Source: Cytophagaceae bacterium (GTDB lineage Bacteria; Bacteroidota; Bacteroidia; Cytophagales; Spirosomataceae). Taken from it: a DNA stretch of 64,000 bases. A program made the position numbers and the translations under genes. Shown piece after piece: positions 60,908 to 64,000 of this stretch (position 1 is its first letter; each line of letters starts with the position of its first letter). The notes below the pieces were generated by a model, which was not told where the DNA came from, made no database searches, and saw only the letters and a list, made by a program, of their open reading frames with translations. The stretch is from contig JAIXWQ010000012.1 in assembly GCA_027491195.1 (NCBI GenBank), positions 186,001 to 250,000 of the forward strand, read 5' to 3'.

Positions 60908-62695
60908 ATGGCAAGAGAATACGACCGTCGCAACCTAGACTTTATTTTAAAAGAGGTTTTTGATACTGCTTCCCTGTGTAACTATCCTCGTTACGCGGAT
61001 TATACCCCCGATATGTTTGATATGGTATTGGATTCTGCTGATGCCATTGCCGAAAAATATTTACGCCCCATCTATGTAGATTCAGATCGCAAAGCGGCTG
61101 AATTAGTGGATGGAGTCGTGCATGTTCACCCGGGTATTGAGCCCTACATCAAAGAGATGGGCGAGTCGGGAATGATCGGTTGCACATTTGATATTGAACA
61201 TGGAGGTCAGCAAGTACCTTCAATGATTGGTGGCGCACACGAATTTATTCGCGGTGCGGCGCACAATTCAGCCGTGATGTTTACGGGTTTATCTCACGGA
61301 GCTGCGCATTTGATCGCTTCTTTTGGTTCCAAAGAATTAGCGGATACCTATGTTCCCCATATGCTTTCTGGCAAGTGGACAGGCACCATGTGTTTAACAG
61401 AGCCGCAGGCGGGAAGTTCCTTGAATGATGCGTCTACTTCGGCGAAGGATTTAGGAGACGGAACCTATGCCATCAAAGGTCAGAAAATATTCATTTCAGG
61501 AGGGGATAATCACTTCTCAGAAAATATCATTCACTTGGTTTTAGCTCGTTTAGAAGGTGCTCCGGCAGGTACGAAAGGGATTTCTCTTTTCGTTGTGCCT
61601 AAAAAGCGTATCGAAAATGGCGGTTTAGTTAATAACGAAGTGGTTTCTCTAGGAGTCTATCATAAGATGGGCCAAAAAGCCACACCAGCCCTTCACCTCT
61701 CTTTTGGAGATAAAGGAAACTCGATTGGTTACTTAGTAGGCGAACCGAACAAAGGCTTGTCATACATGTTCCAAATGATGAATGAAGCGCGTCTAGGCGT
61801 AGGAATGGGTGGTGCTTACATCGCATCGGCTGCTTACCATGCCTCGAAACAATATGCAAACGAGCGTGCACAAGGTCGTTTATTAACGAACAAAGACCCA
61901 AACACGCCTCCTACCTTAATCAAGAATCACCCAGACGTACAACGTATGTTGTACTTCCAAAAAGCCATCGTGGAAGGATCCATGGGTCTTCTATTTCAAT
62001 GCTTTATGTGGGATGACTTAGCGAAAAGCTTAGAGGGTGAAGAGAAAAAAGAGGCTCAAATGATGCTTGACCTGATGACTACCGTAGCGAAAACCTATCC
62101 AGCAGAGATGGGAACGCAGGCGGTGAATCAAGGCTTACAAGTATTAGGTGGTTATGGATACACCGAAGATTTCCCATTAGAGCAAATGGCACGTGACGTG
62201 CGGATTATGTCGATCTATGAAGGAACGACCGGTATTCACGGCTTGACTTTATTAGGTCGCGGTATTCCAGCGAATAATGGAGCGGCTTTGCAGACTTTAG
62301 GGAAATTAGTCTACGCAGACATTGCGGTGGCAAAAGGCCACGAAAGCATCGCGAAATACGCGGGAATGCTGGAGAAAGAATTAGAGAATTTGACTAAGGT
62401 GACGATGCATAAATTAGGTTTCGCGATGAAAGGCGAAATCGAAGTTTTCTTGGCGGATTCTACGTTATATATGGAATTGTTCGGATTAATTACTGTCGCT
62501 TGGCAGTGGTTAAAGCAAGGTCACGTGGCGGCGGCTGCCTTAGCAAAAGGTGGTTTGAGCTCAGAGGACGAAGCCTTCTACAAGGACAAGATTCATACGA
62601 TGAAATTCTTCTACCACTATGAAGTGCCTAAGGCATTGGGCTTATCGACGCGTTTGATGGATGAAGAAGTTTTGACTATTTTTGATCACAAATAA
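60908..62695 (+). CDS. Acyl-CoA dehydrogenase with C-terminal extension
   Basis: The protein has 595 residues, about 200 more than short-chain acyl-CoA dehydrogenases. The FAD-binding signatures are [20 protein letters not shown] and [11 protein letters not shown]. The catalytic glutamate is expected in [19 protein letters not shown]. The C-terminal 130 residues form the extra helical domain of the long form. These enzymes insert a trans-2 double bond in acyl-CoA and pass electrons to electron-transfer flavoprotein. No other beta-oxidation gene is adjacent. It starts 64 nt after the DUF4249 gene and may have its own promoter, although no clear -7 element was found. Confidence 0.93.
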   Translation: MAREYDRRNLDFILKEVFDTASLCNYPRYADYTPDMFDMVLDSADAIAEKYLRPIYVDSDRKAAELVDGVVHVHPGIEPYIKEMGESGMIGCTFDIEHGGQQVPSMIGGAHEFIRGAAHNSAVMFTGLSHGAAHLIASFGSKELADTYVPHMLSGKWTGTMCLTEPQAGSSLNDASTSAKDLGDGTYAIKGQKIFISGGDNHFSENIIHLVLARLEGAPAGTKGISLFVVPKKRIENGGLVNNEVVSLGVYHKMGQKATPALHLSFGDKGNSIGYLVGEPNKGLSYMFQMMNEARLGVGMGGAYIASAAYHASKQYANERAQGRLLTNKDPNTPPTLIKNHPDVQRMLYFQKAIVEGSMGLLFQCFMWDDLAKSLEGEEKKEAQMMLDLMTTVAKTYPAEMGTQAVNQGLQVLGGYGYTEDFPLEQMARDVRIMSIYEGTTGIHGLTLLGRGIPANNGAALQTLGKLVYADIAVAKGHESIAKYAGMLEKELENLTKVTMHKLGFAMKGEIEVFLADSTLYMELFGLITVAWQWLKQGHVAAAALAKGGLSSEDEAFYKDKIHTMKFFYHYEVPKALGLSTRLMDEEVLTIFDHK

Positions 62696-62702
62696 GATTT
62701 TT

Positions 62703-64000
62703 ATGTTTAAAAAACTGGTATTTATAGGGCTTACGGCCTTGATTTCGACAGCAGCGAATGCCCAAAGCAAGTATTCTGCTTACGAATTATTTCATCCCTT
62801 ATGGAACTATGGACCTGTTTCCCCTGCGCGTTCAGCGGCGGGAGTTCCAGGACCTGGTTATTGGCAGAATTCGGCAGATTATAAGATTGCCGTTTCCTTA
62901 GATGATGTAGCGAACAAAATCACAGGTGATGTGGAGATTACCTACAAGAATAATTCTCCAGACAAATTGCCTTTCTTATGGTTGCAATTAGACCAAAACA
63001 GCTTCAATACGCAATCTCGCGGAGGCAAGACGACGCCCATCAGTGGGGGACGTTTTGGGAATTTAGCTTTCGAGGGTGGCTATAAAATCGAGAGTGTAAC
63101 GATCGATGGCAAGCCGGCTAACTTCATTGTGGAGGATACGCGGATGCAGATTCGTTTAGCGTCTCCTTTAGCAGAAAAAGTAGGAACAGCTAAGATTAAA
63201 ATTGCCTATTCTTTCACTTCTCCAGAGAATGCTTCGGACAGAATGGGAATACAGCAAACGAAAAATGGTGCCATCTATACAGTGGCGCAGTGGTTTCCAC
63301 GCGTTTGCGTGTACGATGACATTGAAGGATGGAACGTATTGCCTTATTTAGGAGCAGGGGAGTTCTATTTAGAATATGGCAATTTCGAATATTCCATCAA
63401 TGCACCAGCGTCTCATATTGTCGTAGGTTCAGGGGAATTATTGAATCCAACAGAAGTATATACTGCTGATCAGGTGAAGAAATGGGCTGCTGCGGCGAAC
63501 TCAGAAACAACGGTCGTGATTCGTTCAGCGGCTGAGGTGACTGACCCGGCTTCTCGTCCGGCGAAAGATCGTTTAACTTGGAAATTTAAGTGCAACAATG
63601 CGCGTGACGTGGCTTTTGCTTCGTCTAAAGCTTTCATCTTAGATGCTTGCCGCATTAATTTGCCTAGTGGTAAAAAGTCATTGGCTGTTTCGGTTTATCC
63701 AGTTGAATCGGATGGCAAAGACGCTTGGGCTCGTTCTTCAGAATATGTAAAAGCATCGATTGAGCATTATTCGAATTGGTTGTACGAGTATTCGTATCCA
63801 GTAGCGACTAACGTAGCAGGTATCGTTTCTGGAATGGAATATCCAGGTATTATTTTCTGCGGTTACAAAGACAAGACGGCTTCTTTATGGGGTGTGACGG
63901 ATCATGAGTTTGGCCATAATTGGTTCCCAATGATTGTTGGTTCGAATGAGCGTAAGTTTGCTTGGATGGACGAAGGATTTAATACTTTCATCAACTTTTA
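62703..64000 (+). CDS. M1-family metallopeptidase, 3' end outside window
   Basis: The frame opens at ATG 62703 with a signal peptide ending AANAQ and stays open to the right edge (432 codons), so the C-terminus is missing. The zinc site is complete: [10 protein letters not shown] followed after 18 residues by the Glu of WMDEGFN (HExxH-x18-E). The exopeptidase motif appears as GMEYP in place of the classical GAMEN. The N-terminal domain has the usual beta saddle ([20 protein letters not shown]). It is a secreted aminopeptidase-type enzyme, probably for peptide nutrition. It follows the acyl-CoA dehydrogenase gene by 7 nt. Confidence 0.92.
   Translation, partial: MFKKLVFIGLTALISTAANAQSKYSAYELFHPLWNYGPVSPARSAAGVPGPGYWQNSADYKIAVSLDDVANKITGDVEITYKNNSPDKLPFLWLQLDQNSFNTQSRGGKTTPISGGRFGNLAFEGGYKIESVTIDGKPANFIVEDTRMQIRLASPLAEKVGTAKIKIAYSFTSPENASDRMGIQQTKNGAIYTVAQWFPRVCVYDDIEGWNVLPYLGAGEFYLEYGNFEYSINAPASHIVVGSGELLNPTEVYTADQVKKWAAAANSETTVVIRSAAEVTDPASRPAKDRLTWKFKCNNARDVAFASSKAFILDACRINLPSGKKSLAVSVYPVESDGKDAWARSSEYVKASIEHYSNWLYEYSYPVATNVAGIVSGMEYPGIIFCGYKDKTASLWGVTDHEFGHNWFPMIVGSNERKFAWMDEGFNTFINF

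Overview
The window looks like chromosomal DNA of a Bacteroidota, most likely a Cytophagales (Spirosomaceae-like) bacterium. This is inferred from two SusC/SusD pairs, a TonB receptor with a DUF4249 partner, a PorW/SprE-like TPR lipoprotein, a fused E1 alpha/beta 2-oxoacid dehydrogenase, promoters of the TTG/TAnnTTTG type and the absence of Shine-Dalgarno sites at most starts. No database search was possible, so the genus is not claimed. No rRNA, tRNA, CRISPR array, integrase or transposase was seen.

Layout. 1-2.8 kb (minus): the end of a polysaccharide flippase and a LytS/LytR-type two-component pair. 2.9-6.6 kb: a two-gene periplasmic sugar-oxidation module (DUF1080 protein and propeller-cytochrome c). 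6.6-12.9 kb: DUF1573 protein, fused 2-oxoacid dehydrogenase E1, nuoIJK without the rest of complex I, and uvrC. 13.4-21.9 kb: locus A, SusC-SusD-(FG-GAP/UnbV lipoprotein), meeting a minus-strand operon PorW/SprE-like - PBP1A - cytochrome c/FG-GAP. 27.8-33.5 kb: AtpZ-like, PBP2, RodA, an MFS carrier and an uncharacterised kinase-fold protein. 33.5-36.8 kb (minus): DUF423 and an ATP synthase cluster (atpI-like, B, E, F, H) that ends at a terminator without atpA or atpG. 36.9-40.1 kb: SAM riboswitch, metX, an SDR and a nucleoside-type permease. 40.4-44.1 kb: DUF3592, inositol oxygenase, a cluster of three unusual hairpins, an NTF2-like protein, a serine hydrolase and YidD. 44.1-60.8 kb: locus B, SusC-SusD, then a tightly coupled five-gene operon of two FG-GAP/UnbV lipoproteins, a cytochrome c/FG-GAP protein, a TonB receptor and a DUF4249 lipoprotein. 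60.9-64 kb: acyl-CoA dehydrogenase and the start of an M1 peptidase.

Two items stand out. (1) Between 41.73 and 42.02 kb, three long hairpins with entirely different stems all carry the same 13-nt loop GGCGCGAGCACAT. Two of them start at the stop codons of the convergent genes they follow. I know of no described element with this design. (2) Loci A and B are paralogous surface systems. They combine SusCD importers, giant lipoproteins with 7 + 7 calcium-loop repeats around an ASPIC/UnbV domain, and a monohaem cytochrome fused to a calcium-loop propeller. Together they suggest an outer-membrane uptake system linked to redox chemistry whose substrate is unknown.
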